NCBI GenBank assembly: GCA_963726665.1
Contig: CAVSDW010000019.1
Span: 124,001-188,000, forward strand
Source: RPQJ01 sp963726665
GTDB taxonomy: Bacteria > Pseudomonadota > Gammaproteobacteria > Steroidobacterales > Steroidobacteraceae
Length of the DNA stretch: 64,000 nucleotides
Direction of reading: 5' to 3'
In this document: piece after piece, positions 38,261 through 47,313 of the stretch
Numbering within the stretch: position 1 is the stretch's first letter
How the letters are laid out: every line of letters starts with the position of its first letter
Program-made: the position numbers and the translations under genes
Notes under the pieces: generated by a model
Database searches by the model: none
Seen by the model: the letters and a program-made list of their open reading frames with translations, nothing else
Told to the model about the DNA's origin: nothing

Positions 38261-39826
38261 TCACGCCGCCTTGCGTCGCGAGCGCGGCTTCGTGGCGCGC
38301 TTTTTCGCGACCTTGCGGGCCGGCTTGCCCGGCAGGCGCGGAAGCGCCTTGGGGTGCTCGACCGTGCTCACGCGCGCGGCGGCCGCCTTCAGGTCCTCGA
38401 AGCTCTCGCGCATGCAGGTCGCGAAGAACGCCGGGTCCGGCAGCATGTCGCGGCAGGACACGGCGCAGATCCACATCGTTCCTGCATAGCTGAACCCGGT
38501 GACGTTGAGGCCCATGCCATGGGTCGCGATGCTGATGGGCGAATAATTCACCAGCCGGGCGCCTGCCATGTAGAGCGGGACGTCGGGTCCGCGGACATTG
38601 GAGACGATGAGGCCGATGCGGGGCGGCTGCACGTAGCGCGTCAGCGTCTGCGACACGATGTTCGGCACGAACTCCATCAGGTCGCGCGCGAATTCCTTGC
38701 CGATCGCGTCGGTGACGCGCTTGGAGGTCTTGGCGCCGTCCCGGATGGCCAGCAGGCGCTTCACCGGGTCCGCGATGTCGGTGCACACGGACATCACCGT
38801 GAAGCCGACCTGGTTGCCGCGGTCGCCGCCCTTCTCGGCGCCGCGCAGCGTCATGGGCACCATCGCCGCCATGGACGCCTCGGGCAGTTCCTTCTTGCTC
38901 TGCAGGTACTTGCGCAGCGCGCCGCCCACGATGCAGAGGAACATGTCGTTGATCGTGACGTCACCGACCTGCTGGCGAACCACCTTGAACTCCGAGAGCG
39001 GCAGCCCCACGGCCTCGAACACCCGGTGCGCGGACACGTCGCCGCCGAAGCGCGTCTGGGGCCCGACCTTCGACATCAGGGATCCCAGGTCGCCCGACAA
39101 CAGGCCACGCAGGTTCTTCAGGCTGAAGGCGCCGTCGCCCGCCATCTTCATGACCGTTCCGACGCCGAGTGCACCCAGCCGCCGCGCCGAGTCAATGGAA
39201 AACTTCGCGAGCCCGGGTACGCGCTCGACCTGGTGCACCAGTGCGCGCGAATAAAGCTCGACCGCCGTGGGTTCGCGATCGGCGTGGAAGCGCTGCTGTT
39301 CCCGGTCCGAGTCGACGTCTGCCGAGTCGGGCGTAATGGAGTGCATCGCCTTCAGGAGTTCCGTGCCGGACTCGCCGTCGATGATCGAGTGATGCATCTT
39401 GGAATACAGGGCAAAGCTGCCCTTCGGCACGCCCGGGATGTTGTGCAGGCCCTCGATGACGTAGGCCTCCCAGAGCGGCTTGCTGCGGTCGAGCGGGCGC
39501 GAGTGGATGCGCGCGACCTGGATGCAGAGCTGGCGCCAGTCGCCAGGGTACGGAAGCGCGATGTGCCGCACGTGGAACTCGACGTCGAAGGTCGGGTCCT
39601 CGATCCAGTACGGGCGGTCGAGCGACAGCGGCACCGTCACCAGCCGACGCCGGAACTGCGGGAACTGCTCGAGCCGCGAGGTGAAGTGCCGGAGCACGTC
39701 TTTGAACCGGACGCCGCCGCCCGGCGCCGTGGACGGGTCGTAGATCGCGAGCGAGGCGACGTGCATGAAGTTGTTGCCGTGCTCGAACTGCAGGAACATC
39801 GAGTCGGCGCCGGAGAGCTGTTTCAT
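38261..39826 (-). CDS. Wax ester synthase / diacylglycerol acyltransferase (WS/DGAT)
   Basis: Bacterial WS/DGATs join acyl-CoA to fatty alcohols or diacylglycerol to make storage lipid. The 521-residue protein has the catalytic HHxxxDG motif as HHSIIDG at residues 145-151. It also has the N-terminal LSGADSMFLQFE and the late motifs VSNVRGP and a GMGLNVTGFSY element typical of the family. It ends with a basic tail (KKRATKPRSRRKAA), perhaps a membrane or DNA contact. The ATG at 39826 is clear. The family is common in lipid-storing gammaproteobacteria and actinobacteria. Confidence 0.93.
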   Translation of the reverse strand: MKQLSGADSMFLQFEHGNNFMHVASLAIYDPSTAPGGGVRFKDVLRHFTSRLEQFPQFRRRLVTVPLSLDRPYWIEDPTFDVEFHVRHIALPYPGDWRQLCIQVARIHSRPLDRSKPLWEAYVIEGLHNIPGVPKGSFALYSKMHHSIIDGESGTELLKAMHSITPDSADVDSDREQQRFHADREPTAVELYSRALVHQVERVPGLAKFSIDSARRLGALGVGTVMKMAGDGAFSLKNLRGLLSGDLGSLMSKVGPQTRFGGDVSAHRVFEAVGLPLSEFKVVRQQVGDVTINDMFLCIVGGALRKYLQSKKELPEASMAAMVPMTLRGAEKGGDRGNQVGFTVMSVCTDIADPVKRLLAIRDGAKTSKRVTDAIGKEFARDLMEFVPNIVSQTLTRYVQPPRIGLIVSNVRGPDVPLYMAGARLVNYSPISIATHGMGLNVTGFSYAGTMWICAVSCRDMLPDPAFFATCMRESFEDLKAAAARVSTVEHPKALPRLPGKPARKVAKKRATKPRSRRKAA

Positions 39827-40004
39827 GGTGCGTCTCGCCGCCGGGAGGGCCCGGCGGCCTGTTTGCTGAAGGGGAGAGCGAGACTACTGGCCGGCCGGCG
39901 GCGCGTCCACCCTCGGCGGAACCCGTCGTCCCGGGCACGGCGGCAGGGACCGGCCCCGTGCGGCGGACCTATACTGCGCACCCCACCCGCCCCCGGAAAC
40001 CCGC

Positions 40005-41567
40005 ATGACACTCACCCAACGCCTGGCCTCATTGGCCGTGATGCTGCTGGCTTCTGCGGCACCGGCCGTCGCCGGCGACACCGACCTGCCGGCCGCGCCC
40101 AAGTCGACTGCCGACGCGGCTGCGACGGCGGACGCAAAGCCCGTTCCGGAGGCCCGGGTCTGGGTGACCCGCCACAAGGCGCGGATCGGCGGCTCGACCG
40201 TCGCATACACGGCGACGGCCGGCACGATCCTGATGAAGAACGACAAGGACGAGCCGATCGCGCTCTTCGGGTTCACCGCGTACACGCGGGACGGCGCCGA
40301 CCCGGTCACGCGGCCGATCATGTTCGCCTACAACGGCGGTCCCGGTTCCGCCTCGGCCTGGCTCCACATGGGCATCCTCGGCCCGAGGCGCACCGATCTC
40401 AAGGACCTGGAGTCGAACACGCGCGGGCCTTTCCGCACGGTCGACAACGACTACAGCATCCTCGACCGCGCGGACCTCGTGATGATCGACCCGGTCGGCA
40501 CCGGCTTCTCGCGCGTCGTCGGCAAGGGCGAAGGCAAGGACTTCTGGGGCGTGGACCAGGACATCCAGTCGGTCTCGAACTTCATCGTGCGCTACCTCGG
40601 CGATCACGGGCGCTGGGCCTCGCCGAAGTTCATCCTCGGCGAGAGCTACGGCGGGATGCGATCGGCCGGCGTCGCCTACACGCTGCTCACGCACCACGAC
40701 GTGAGCCTGAACGGCCTGATCCTGGTGTCCCCGTATCTCGACCTCGCGTCGGGCTGGGCAGGGCTCGGCGCCGACGTGGGGTACGTCAATTTCATGCCGA
40801 CCTATGCCGCGACCGCCTGGTACCACGGCGCCCTGGCCAATCGCCCGGCGCAGCTTCAGCCGTTCCTGCGCGAGGCCGAGGCCTTCGCGGAAAATGTCTA
40901 TGCGCCGGTGCTGTTCAAGGGCTCGCGCGCGACCGCGGCGGAGCGGCAGGCCGCGCTGGACGGCCTCGCGCGCTACACGGGCGTCAGCGCCGACTACTGG
41001 GACAAGGCGAATCTTCGCCTCGACGAGCCGCGTTTCCTGCAGCAGCTGCTGCGCGACAAGGGCCAGGTCGTCGGGCGCGTGGACTCCCGCTACGTCGGTG
41101 GCGACATCAGTCGCATTGCCGAAACCATGAAGTACGACCCGTACGGCACGGCGGTCGGACCCGCGATCGTCGCCACCTTCAACGACTACTACCGCCACGA
41201 ACTCAAGGTGGAATCGGACCGCGAGTACGTGCTCTCCGGCGATCTCGAGAAGGACTGGGACAGCCGCCACGAGCAGCCCGACATGGGCGGCTCGAAGGTC
41301 CCCTATCCGAACACGATCCCGGACCTGTCGCAGGCCATCACCATGAACCCGAAGATGAAAGTACTGGTCCAGCAGGGCTACTTCGATCTCGCCTGCCCCT
41401 ACCGGACAGTGGAGTACGCGCTCGATCACCTCGACGTCAGCCCGGAGCTGCGCGGCAACGTCGCGGTCGAGTACTACGACGCCGGGCACATGATGTACGT
41501 CCACCCGGGATCGATGCAGAAGTTCAAGCGGACCCTGGCCGCCTTCGTGGACGCGAACAGCCGTTGA
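40005..41567 (+). CDS. Serine carboxypeptidase (peptidase S10 family), exported
   Basis: The 520-residue protein has a signal peptide (LASLAVMLLASAAPAVAG). Family S10 motifs are the oxyanion stretch NGGPGSAS at 110-117 and the nucleophile box GESYGG with Ser214. Later motifs are FDLACPYRTVEYALDHL with a likely catalytic Asp and GHMMYVHPGS with the catalytic His. It would trim C-terminal residues from peptides in the periplasm or outside. Flanked by minus-strand genes on both sides; it converges with mnmE, whose stop is 28 bp away. No partner gene is obvious. Confidence 0.93.
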   Translation: MTLTQRLASLAVMLLASAAPAVAGDTDLPAAPKSTADAAATADAKPVPEARVWVTRHKARIGGSTVAYTATAGTILMKNDKDEPIALFGFTAYTRDGADPVTRPIMFAYNGGPGSASAWLHMGILGPRRTDLKDLESNTRGPFRTVDNDYSILDRADLVMIDPVGTGFSRVVGKGEGKDFWGVDQDIQSVSNFIVRYLGDHGRWASPKFILGESYGGMRSAGVAYTLLTHHDVSLNGLILVSPYLDLASGWAGLGADVGYVNFMPTYAATAWYHGALANRPAQLQPFLREAEAFAENVYAPVLFKGSRATAAERQAALDGLARYTGVSADYWDKANLRLDEPRFLQQLLRDKGQVVGRVDSRYVGGDISRIAETMKYDPYGTAVGPAIVATFNDYYRHELKVESDREYVLSGDLEKDWDSRHEQPDMGGSKVPYPNTIPDLSQAITMNPKMKVLVQQGYFDLACPYRTVEYALDHLDVSPELRGNVAVEYYDAGHMMYVHPGSMQKFKRTLAAFVDANSR

Positions 41568-41594
41568 GCCCGCCCGCCCTGCCGGGGCTTCGGA

Positions 41595-42980
41595 TCACTT
41601 CCCGATGCAGAAGCTGCCGAAGATCCGCCCCAGCAGGTCGTCGCTCGACACCTCGCCGGTGATCTCGCCGAGGTCACGCTGAGCATCGGTGAGTTCCTGG
41701 GCCACCAGCTCGCCCGCGTGGCGCTCGACGAGCAGCCGGTGCGCTTCCTCGACGTGTGCCCTCGCCCGCCGGAGCGCATCGAGGTGCCGGGCGCGTGCCG
41801 ACAGCGCTCCCTCCGCCGCCGGGTGAAAACCGACGCAGTCCTTGAGGTGCTCGCGGAGCAGGTCGAGGCCGCTGCCTGTGGCCGCGCTCAGGTAGACGCG
41901 CGCCGACCTCGCCCCTGCCGCGCCTGATCGATCCGGTGCAACGGCTTCGATCCGCGGCTCGCTACCCATGCGATCAATCTTGTTCAGCAAAATCGTTCGC
42001 GGAGCCTCGGTGGGCAGGGCCGCCAGGTCGGCATCGATGCTCGCGAGCGCCTGCGGGTCCGAGGCATCCACGACGTACAGCACGCGATCGGCGCGCGCGA
42101 TCTCGCGATGCGCACGGCGTATCCCCTCGGCCTCGATCTCGTCGGGCGACTCGCGCAGCCCTGCCGTGTCCAGGATGTGCAGCGGCAGGCCGTCGATCTC
42201 GATGCGTTCTCGCAGTACGTCGCGAGTGGTGCCCGGCGTCGATGTCACGATCGCGGCGTCGTAGCCGGCGAGACGGTTGAGCAGGCTGGACTTGCCGGCA
42301 TTCGGCCGGCCTGCAATCACGAGGGTGAGCCCGTCGCGCAGCAGCGAGCCCTGGCGCGCGCTTTCCGCGAGCTCGGCGAATCGCGCACGGATTCCATCCA
42401 TGCGCTCGCCCAGCGCCCGGTCCGCCAGGAAGTCCACTTCTTCCTCCGGAAAATCGATCGCGGCCTCGACCCACATGCGCAGCTCCAGCATCGCCTCGGC
42501 CAGCGCGCGTACCTGCGCCGAGAATTCGCCACGCAGTGAACGCAGCGCCGCTCGGGCCGCCTGTGCGGACCCGCTGTCGATGAGGTCGGCGACCGCCTCC
42601 GCCTGTGCGAGGTCGATCTTGTCGTTGAGGAATGCACGCTGCGTGAACTCGCCGGGCCCGGCCTGACGCGCCCCGAGCTCCAGCACGCGTCGCAACAGGA
42701 CATCGAGCACCACCGCTCCACCATGGCCATGGAGCTCGAGCACGTCCTCGCCCGTGAGCGAATGCGGAGCGGGAAAGTAGAGTGCGAGGCCCTGGTCGAT
42801 CGGCTCGCCGGCGGCGTCCGCGAAAGGCTTCAGCGTCGCGACACGGGCCGGCGGCGCTTCGCCCAGCAGTGATTCGGCAATCCCGCGGCACGCAGGACCG
42901 GACACGCGGACGATCCCGATGCCGCCCCGTCCCGCTGCAGTGGCAATCGCTGCGATCGTGTCGCTGGCGTCCCGCGTCAT
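41595..42980 (-). CDS. mnmE: tRNA modification GTPase MnmE
   Basis: MnmE works with MnmG on tRNA wobble uridine. The product from the ATG at 42980 has 461 residues. It starts DTIAAIATAAGRGGIGIVRV, the folate-binding N-domain, has the G-domain P-loop GRPNAGKSSLLN near residue 225 and the G4-like LLNKIDRMG, and ends with the catalytic CIGK tail conserved in the family (FGSFCIGK). Upstream in-frame codons to 43016 lie in the repeat region and are unlikely to be used. Confidence 0.96.
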   Translation of the reverse strand: MTRDASDTIAAIATAAGRGGIGIVRVSGPACRGIAESLLGEAPPARVATLKPFADAAGEPIDQGLALYFPAPHSLTGEDVLELHGHGGAVVLDVLLRRVLELGARQAGPGEFTQRAFLNDKIDLAQAEAVADLIDSGSAQAARAALRSLRGEFSAQVRALAEAMLELRMWVEAAIDFPEEEVDFLADRALGERMDGIRARFAELAESARQGSLLRDGLTLVIAGRPNAGKSSLLNRLAGYDAAIVTSTPGTTRDVLRERIEIDGLPLHILDTAGLRESPDEIEAEGIRRAHREIARADRVLYVVDASDPQALASIDADLAALPTEAPRTILLNKIDRMGSEPRIEAVAPDRSGAAGARSARVYLSAATGSGLDLLREHLKDCVGFHPAAEGALSARARHLDALRRARAHVEEAHRLLVERHAGELVAQELTDAQRDLGEITGEVSSDDLLGRIFGSFCIGK

Positions 42981-43016
42981 GGCCGGGGAGTATGCCCGAC
43001 GTGATGGTGAGAACAC

Positions 43017-43052
43017 GGGGACATTCTCCTTTACTGAGAATGTCCCCTTTTT
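43017..43052. repeat. GGGGACATTCTC / GAGAATGTCCCC inverted repeat between yidC and mnmE
   Basis: Perfect 12-bp arms (43017-43028 and 43036-43047) with a 7-bp loop, followed by TTTTT on the plus strand. It is a divergent member of the GGGGACA(G/T)TCCCC family. Although it looks like a plus-strand terminator, no plus-strand gene ends here, so I read it as a repeat element between two minus-strand genes. Confidence 0.7.
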
Positions 43053-43068
43053 CTGCGCTGCCCGCAGG

Positions 43069-44754
43069 TCAGGGCTTCTTCGCCGCCGCCTCCACCAGCC
43101 GGTTGATGTTCCACTGCTGCGCGATCGACAGTCCCGTGTTGGTGATCCAGTACAGCACGAGGCCCGCCGGGAACCACGCCATCATCACCGTCATGACGAG
43201 CGGCATGAACGCGAAGACCTTCGCCTGCATCGGGTCGGGCGGTGCCGGGTTCAGCTTGAACTGCCCGTACATCGCCGCACCCATGATCGCGGGCAGGATG
43301 AAATACGGATCCTTGGCCGACAGGTCCTGGATCCAGAGCATGAACGGCGCCTGCCGCATCTCGACGCTCTCGAGCAGCACCCAGTAGAACGCGAGGAACA
43401 CCGGGATCTGCACCACGATCGGCAGGCAGCCGGCGACCGGGTTGATCTTCTCGCGCTTGTAGAGCTCCATCATCTGCTTGGCGAGCTGCTCGCGGTCGTC
43501 CTTGTAACGCTCCTGGATGCTCTTGATGCGCGGCGAGATGGTGCGCATCTTGGCCATCGAGCGGCCGCTGGTTTCGGTGAGCTTGTAGAAGAGCAGCTTG
43601 AGCAGGATCGTCACGATGATGATCGACCAGCCCCAGTTGCCGACAAACTTGTGCACCTGCTGCAGCACCCAGAAGAGCGGCTGCGCGAGGATGGTGAGCT
43701 TGCCGTAGTCGGCGGTGAGTTCGAGGCGCGGGCCGACGGCCTTCAGCTGTTCCTGCAGCTTCGGCCCGACCCAGAGCTTCTCGGTGAACTGCGCCGTCGT
43801 ACCCGCCGGCACGGTCTTCAAGGGCCCGCGGAAGCCGAGCACCGAGTGCGTGCCATCGACGCCGAGCGTGTAGTCGAACGCCTCGGTCGCGGGCGGTACG
43901 GCCGCATTCACGAAGTGATGCTGCATTTCGGCCATCCAGCCGCCCGCGAACGACTCGGCGAACTTCTCCTCGTCGGTCGCGTCGAGCTTGCGGTACTTCT
44001 TGCCGTCGTAGATCGCCGGACCGCGGTAGGCGTAGCTCTCGACGTCGAACATCGAACGCTTCTGCGAATACATGTGCCGCACGAACTGCACGTACGAGGC
44101 CGCCTTCCAGTCGGCCGGCGTGCCGTTATTGACGTCGTAGGCGAGGTCGATCGCGTAGCTGCCGGGCTTGAAGACGTAGGTCTTCGTAACCACCATCCCC
44201 TGCCCGTCGCTCCAGGTGAGCGGCACGCGAAGCTCGCCCGCGCCTGCAGCGAGCCGGTACTCCTGGGACGCCGCGGCGAACGTCGCGAGATGCGTCGGCT
44301 CCGCGCCGCCGCCCGCCGCCCGCAGACCGCTCCTCGCAACCTCGAAGTTTCCTTCCGAAGTCGTCAGGAGTCGCACCGGCGGACTGTCCTTCACCTTGGC
44401 TTCCGGATACCGCAGGAGGTCCGCGCGTACCAGCGTGCCGCCCTGCAGGCTCACGTCGATGTCGAGCACGTCGGTCACGACGTGGACCGTCGGCTGCGTG
44501 GCGACGCTCGCCGCGGTGCTTGCTTCGGTCGGCGCCGCCGGAGCAGCGGTGGCTGTGGCCGCAGGCGGGCTCGAGTCCGACGGCAGCGCCGGCAACTGTG
44601 CGGTCGCTGCAGCACCGGTTGCCGCGTTGTCGGCGGTCATGGGCGCGGAGACCGCGGGCGGCGGTACTGAGCCGTAGTCGCGGTTCCACTGGATGAGGTT
44701 CATCCAGGCGAGCAGGGCGAGGCCGATCCACAGGTAGATGCGTGGGTTATCCAT
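43069..44754 (-). CDS. yidC: Membrane protein insertase YidC
   Basis: YidC inserts and folds inner-membrane proteins, alone or with Sec. The 561-residue protein has the N-terminal anchor (RIYLWIGLALLAWMNLI) and a large periplasmic domain (about residues 30-340). The conserved core follows, with VGNWGWSIIIVTILLKLLFY and the hydrophilic-groove region ISPRIKSIQERYKDD, and then NPVAGCLPIVVQIPVFLAFY. Length fits gammaproteobacterial YidC. Its start overlaps the end of yidD by 8 bp. Confidence 0.97.
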   Translation of the reverse strand: MDNPRIYLWIGLALLAWMNLIQWNRDYGSVPPPAVSAPMTADNAATGAAATAQLPALPSDSSPPAATATAAPAAPTEASTAASVATQPTVHVVTDVLDIDVSLQGGTLVRADLLRYPEAKVKDSPPVRLLTTSEGNFEVARSGLRAAGGGAEPTHLATFAAASQEYRLAAGAGELRVPLTWSDGQGMVVTKTYVFKPGSYAIDLAYDVNNGTPADWKAASYVQFVRHMYSQKRSMFDVESYAYRGPAIYDGKKYRKLDATDEEKFAESFAGGWMAEMQHHFVNAAVPPATEAFDYTLGVDGTHSVLGFRGPLKTVPAGTTAQFTEKLWVGPKLQEQLKAVGPRLELTADYGKLTILAQPLFWVLQQVHKFVGNWGWSIIIVTILLKLLFYKLTETSGRSMAKMRTISPRIKSIQERYKDDREQLAKQMMELYKREKINPVAGCLPIVVQIPVFLAFYWVLLESVEMRQAPFMLWIQDLSAKDPYFILPAIMGAAMYGQFKLNPAPPDPMQAKVFAFMPLVMTVMMAWFPAGLVLYWITNTGLSIAQQWNINRLVEAAAKKP

Positions 44755-44995
44755 GGGAATGTCGCTTGAATGGTGGCGGCATCGAGTCGGGCACCGGATC
44801 GTAGCCGCCCGGGTGCCAGGGGTGGCACCGGCCGATGCGACGAACCGCGAGCCACGTGCCCCGGAGGGCGCCGTGACGCTGCAGCGACTCCTGCGCGTAG
44901 CAGGAACACGAGGGATAGAAACGGCAGTTCGACCCGAGCAGCGGGCTCACGAACCACCGGTAGAGCTGTATGAGGCCGATCAGGATCTTGCGCAT
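44747..44995 (-). CDS. yidD: Membrane protein insertion efficiency factor YidD
   Basis: The 82-residue protein has the family's amphipathic N-terminus (LIGLIQLYRWFVSPLLG) and the cysteine-rich CRFYPSCSCYAQESLQRHG, then IGRCHPWHPGGYDPVP. YidD helps YidC-dependent insertion. It overlaps rnpA by 16 bp and yidC by 8 bp, as in the conserved rpmH-rnpA-yidD-yidC cluster. Confidence 0.95.
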   Translation of the reverse strand: MRKILIGLIQLYRWFVSPLLGSNCRFYPSCSCYAQESLQRHGALRGTWLAVRRIGRCHPWHPGGYDPVPDSMPPPFKRHSHG

Positions 44996-45372
44996 CGCTG
45001 TTTGATCCTGTCCCAGAGGGCCGCAATGCTCGCGGCGATCTCGGCGTTCGCGGCCTTGGCGGCCGCCGGGCGCGCGTTCACGACGAGGTCGATCGCCGGC
45101 AGGCCGGCCTGGCGAGCGCGGAAGGACTCACGCACGAGGCGCTTGATGCGGTTGCGGTTCACGGCATTGCCGGCCGCCTTCACGCCCACGGCGAGACCGA
45201 GGCGCGCGTGCTCGAGGCCGTTCGGCCGTGCGATCACCATGAATAGTGGGTCCGAGGCGCGGATGCCGGTGCGGTGCACGGCATCGAACTGCGGCTTGTC
45301 GGTGAGGCGTCGCTCCCGCGGCAGGCTGAAGGCGGCGGGAGGCGCTCCGGAAACTGCCGGCCCGGTGGTCAG
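44980..45372 (-). CDS. rnpA: Ribonuclease P protein component, start codon uncertain
   Basis: RnpA assists the RNA of RNase P in maturing tRNA 5' ends. The conserved part begins LPRERRLTDKPQFDAVHRTG and contains the RNR box NRNRIKRLVRESFR and IDLVVNARPAA. No ATG, GTG or TTG lies in frame between the rpmH stop and LPRERR. I give the CTG at 45372 that overlaps the rpmH stop (CTGA), for a 130-residue product; E. coli RnpA has 119. The frame stays open upstream through all of rpmH to 45741, so a longer form is conceivable. Confidence 0.88.
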   Translation of the reverse strand: MTTGPAVSGAPPAAFSLPRERRLTDKPQFDAVHRTGIRASDPLFMVIARPNGLEHARLGLAVGVKAAGNAVNRNRIKRLVRESFRARQAGLPAIDLVVNARPAAAKAANAEIAASIAALWDRIKQRCARS

Positions 45373-45503
45373 ACCGACAGACGCTTGCGGCCCTTGGCGC
45401 GGCGGCGGGCCAGGACCAGACGACCGCCCTTGGTGGCCATGCGCGCACGGAAGCCGTGGGTCCTCTTGCGGTGGAGGTTGCTCGGTTGATAAGTGCGCTT
45501 CAT
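45369..45503 (-). CDS. rpmH: 50S ribosomal protein L34
   Basis: The 44-residue protein MKRTYQPSNLHRKRTHGF... is a textbook L34: the TYQPS N-terminus and a run of basic residues (GRLVLARRRAKGRKRLSV) at the end. It was read directly from the minus strand. The gene heads the rpmH-rnpA-yidD-yidC cluster, divergent from dnaA, as usual near the origin. Confidence 0.97.
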   Translation of the reverse strand: MKRTYQPSNLHRKRTHGFRARMATKGGRLVLARRRAKGRKRLSV

Positions 45504-45758
45504 GTGCGGCTCCGTGTCTGCCGGAAACTAGACCAGAAACAACGACATGCCCTGGTCCGGTAAAAGAGCCGGAAAGGATACGCAGGGACGGCCCCAGCGT
45601 CAACGTCCACGAGCCTGAAAAGGCGCCGTCCCGCGCCTCCCCAACGGGCCCGCCGACGGGCTTCAAACCGAAGATATCCACAGGCTGCGTGCCGGTATAC
45701 ACTCCGGCGCCTTTCCTGTCTGCCTGCTGTTTTGCCGTCACTCCTGGGGCTGCCGGTC
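45504..45758. other. rpmH-dnaA divergent intergenic region with one DnaA-box-like site
   Basis: About 250 bp between the start of rpmH and the likely dnaA start. It holds ATATCCACA at 45674-45682, one base from the DnaA consensus TTATCCACA, which could serve dnaA autoregulation or be part of a bipartite origin. No other gene is credible here. Promoters for both genes must lie here, but no strong -35/-10 pair is clear. Confidence 0.5.
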
Positions 45759-47099
45759 GTGGAAGCGACTCTCTGGAATCAGTGCCTGCGCCGCCTCGAA
45801 GAGGAACTGCCGGCCCAGCATTTCAACACCTGGATCCGCCCTCTGCAGGCCGTGGATGCTGACGGCCGCCTGCGGCTTCTGGCGCCGAACCGCTACGTCG
45901 TGGACTGGGTCAACCAGAACTGCGCACAGCGCATCCTCGAACTCGTTGACGAGCTCGTGCCCGCGCCGGCCCCGGAGGTCGTGATCGAGGTCGGCTCACG
46001 GCGCGCGGACCTCGCCGAGCCGGCGCCGGCCAGGGGCCCGGAGCCCCGCCCGAAGCGGGCCGAATCGCTGCCGCAGATCGGCGGCCGCCTGAATCCCGAT
46101 TTCACCTTCGGCAACTTCGTCGAGGGCAAGAGCAACCAGCTCGCCCGCGCGGCGGCGATACAGGTCGCCGAGAACCCGGGCCGGGCCTACAACCCGCTTT
46201 TCATCTACGGCGGCGTAGGCCTCGGCAAGACGCATTTGATGCACGCGATCGGAAACCATATCCGCACGCGCAACAAGGACGCCCGGATTTCCTACGTCCA
46301 CTCGGAGCGTTTCGTGGGCGACATGGTGAGGGCGCTCCAGCACAACACGATCAACGAGTTCAAGACGGCCTATCGGTCGCTCGACGCGCTGCTCATCGAC
46401 GACATCCAGTTCTTCGCCGGCAAGGAGCGCTCGCAGGAAGAATTTTTCCACACGTTCAACGCGCTGCTCGAAGGCCAGCAGCAGGTGATCCTGACCTGCG
46501 ATCGTTACCCGAAGGAAGTCGACGGCCTGGAGGAACGGCTCAAGTCACGATTCGGATGGGGGCTCACGGTCGCGATCGAGCCGCCCGAACTGGAAACCTG
46601 CGTGGCGATCCTGATGAGCAAGGCCTCGGCGGCATCGGTGGAATTCCCCGAGGAAGTGGCGTTTTTCGTGGCGAAGCGCATCCGCTCGAACGTGCGCGAG
46701 CTCGAGGGCGCATTGCGCCGCGTGATCGCGAACTCGCAGTTCACCGGTCGGCCGATCACGCTGGATTTCGCGAAGGAAGCGCTCAAGGACCTGCTGGCAC
46801 TGCAGGAGCGCCTGGTCACGATCGAGAACATCCAGAAGACGGTTGCCGAGTACTTCAAGATCCGCGTTGCCGATCTGCTCTCGAAGCGTCGGAGTCGCTC
46901 GATCACGCGGCCGAGACAGGTCGCGATGGCACTTGCCAAGGAACTCACCAATCACAGCCTGCCCGAGATCGGCGACGCCTTCGGTGGTCGCGATCACACG
47001 ACGGTGCTGCATGCGTGCCGCGTCATCAAGGAATTGCGCACGTCGCAGACGAGGATGAACGAGGACTACCAGAACCTGTTGAGAACTCTGGCGGGTTGA
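45759..47099 (+). CDS. dnaA: Chromosomal replication initiator DnaA
   Basis: DnaA binds origin boxes and opens the duplex. I start at the GTG at 45759 (then EATLWNQCLRRLEEELPAQH), the usual N-terminus of the family; a TTG at 45732 would add nine residues. The 446-residue protein has Walker A GGVGLGKT at residues 151-158, LLIDDIQFFAGK as Walker B, and the C-terminal DNA-binding signature GGRDHTTVLHACRVI. Followed by the candidate origin and dnaN. Confidence 0.97.
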   Translation: MEATLWNQCLRRLEEELPAQHFNTWIRPLQAVDADGRLRLLAPNRYVVDWVNQNCAQRILELVDELVPAPAPEVVIEVGSRRADLAEPAPARGPEPRPKRAESLPQIGGRLNPDFTFGNFVEGKSNQLARAAAIQVAENPGRAYNPLFIYGGVGLGKTHLMHAIGNHIRTRNKDARISYVHSERFVGDMVRALQHNTINEFKTAYRSLDALLIDDIQFFAGKERSQEEFFHTFNALLEGQQQVILTCDRYPKEVDGLEERLKSRFGWGLTVAIEPPELETCVAILMSKASAASVEFPEEVAFFVAKRIRSNVRELEGALRRVIANSQFTGRPITLDFAKEALKDLLALQERLVTIENIQKTVAEYFKIRVADLLSKRRSRSITRPRQVAMALAKELTNHSLPEIGDAFGGRDHTTVLHACRVIKELRTSQTRMNEDYQNLLRTLAG

Positions 47100-47313
47100 T
47101 GTGGCCAGGCTGTGGAGAAACCGTGCATGGAAAAAGCCTCACATTTCGTCCACAGGCTGCCGACAGGCTCAAGGCGTCTTGCGCCCAGGCTTGCACTTGG
47201 CGCAAGCCCCGGTGCAGGTTGAGGAATAAGCGGTTGTGCACCGCTTGCGGTTGCCCTAATAACAGTAGTAATAGATATATCTAAACTAAAGATAATATTC
47301 CGGACACACCCAG
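47100..47313. other. Candidate replication origin between dnaA and dnaN
   Basis: A 214-bp non-coding gap. DnaA-box-like sites are TGTGGAGAA at 47111-47119 (one mismatch to TGTGGATAA) and TCGTCCACA at 47146-47154 (two mismatches). CTTGCGCC/GGCGCAAG forms an 8-bp inverted repeat (47178-47206). From 47256 to 47304 the DNA is strongly AT-rich with AGTAGTAATAG trinucleotide-like repeats, suiting an unwinding element. Position next to dnaA supports oriC; box quality is poor. Confidence 0.55.

Noticed and set aside
37919..41662. A 1247-codon plus-strand reading frame opposite the HEYYH and WS/DGAT genes and running into the S10 gene in another frame.
   Set aside because: It is a by-product of high-GC codon use on the other strand; it has no domain signature and overlaps three genes with clear family motifs.
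43017..43052. Plus-strand terminator between yidC and mnmE.
   Set aside because: It has a stem and five T residues, but no plus-strand transcript is expected here; its sequence groups with the palindromic repeats.
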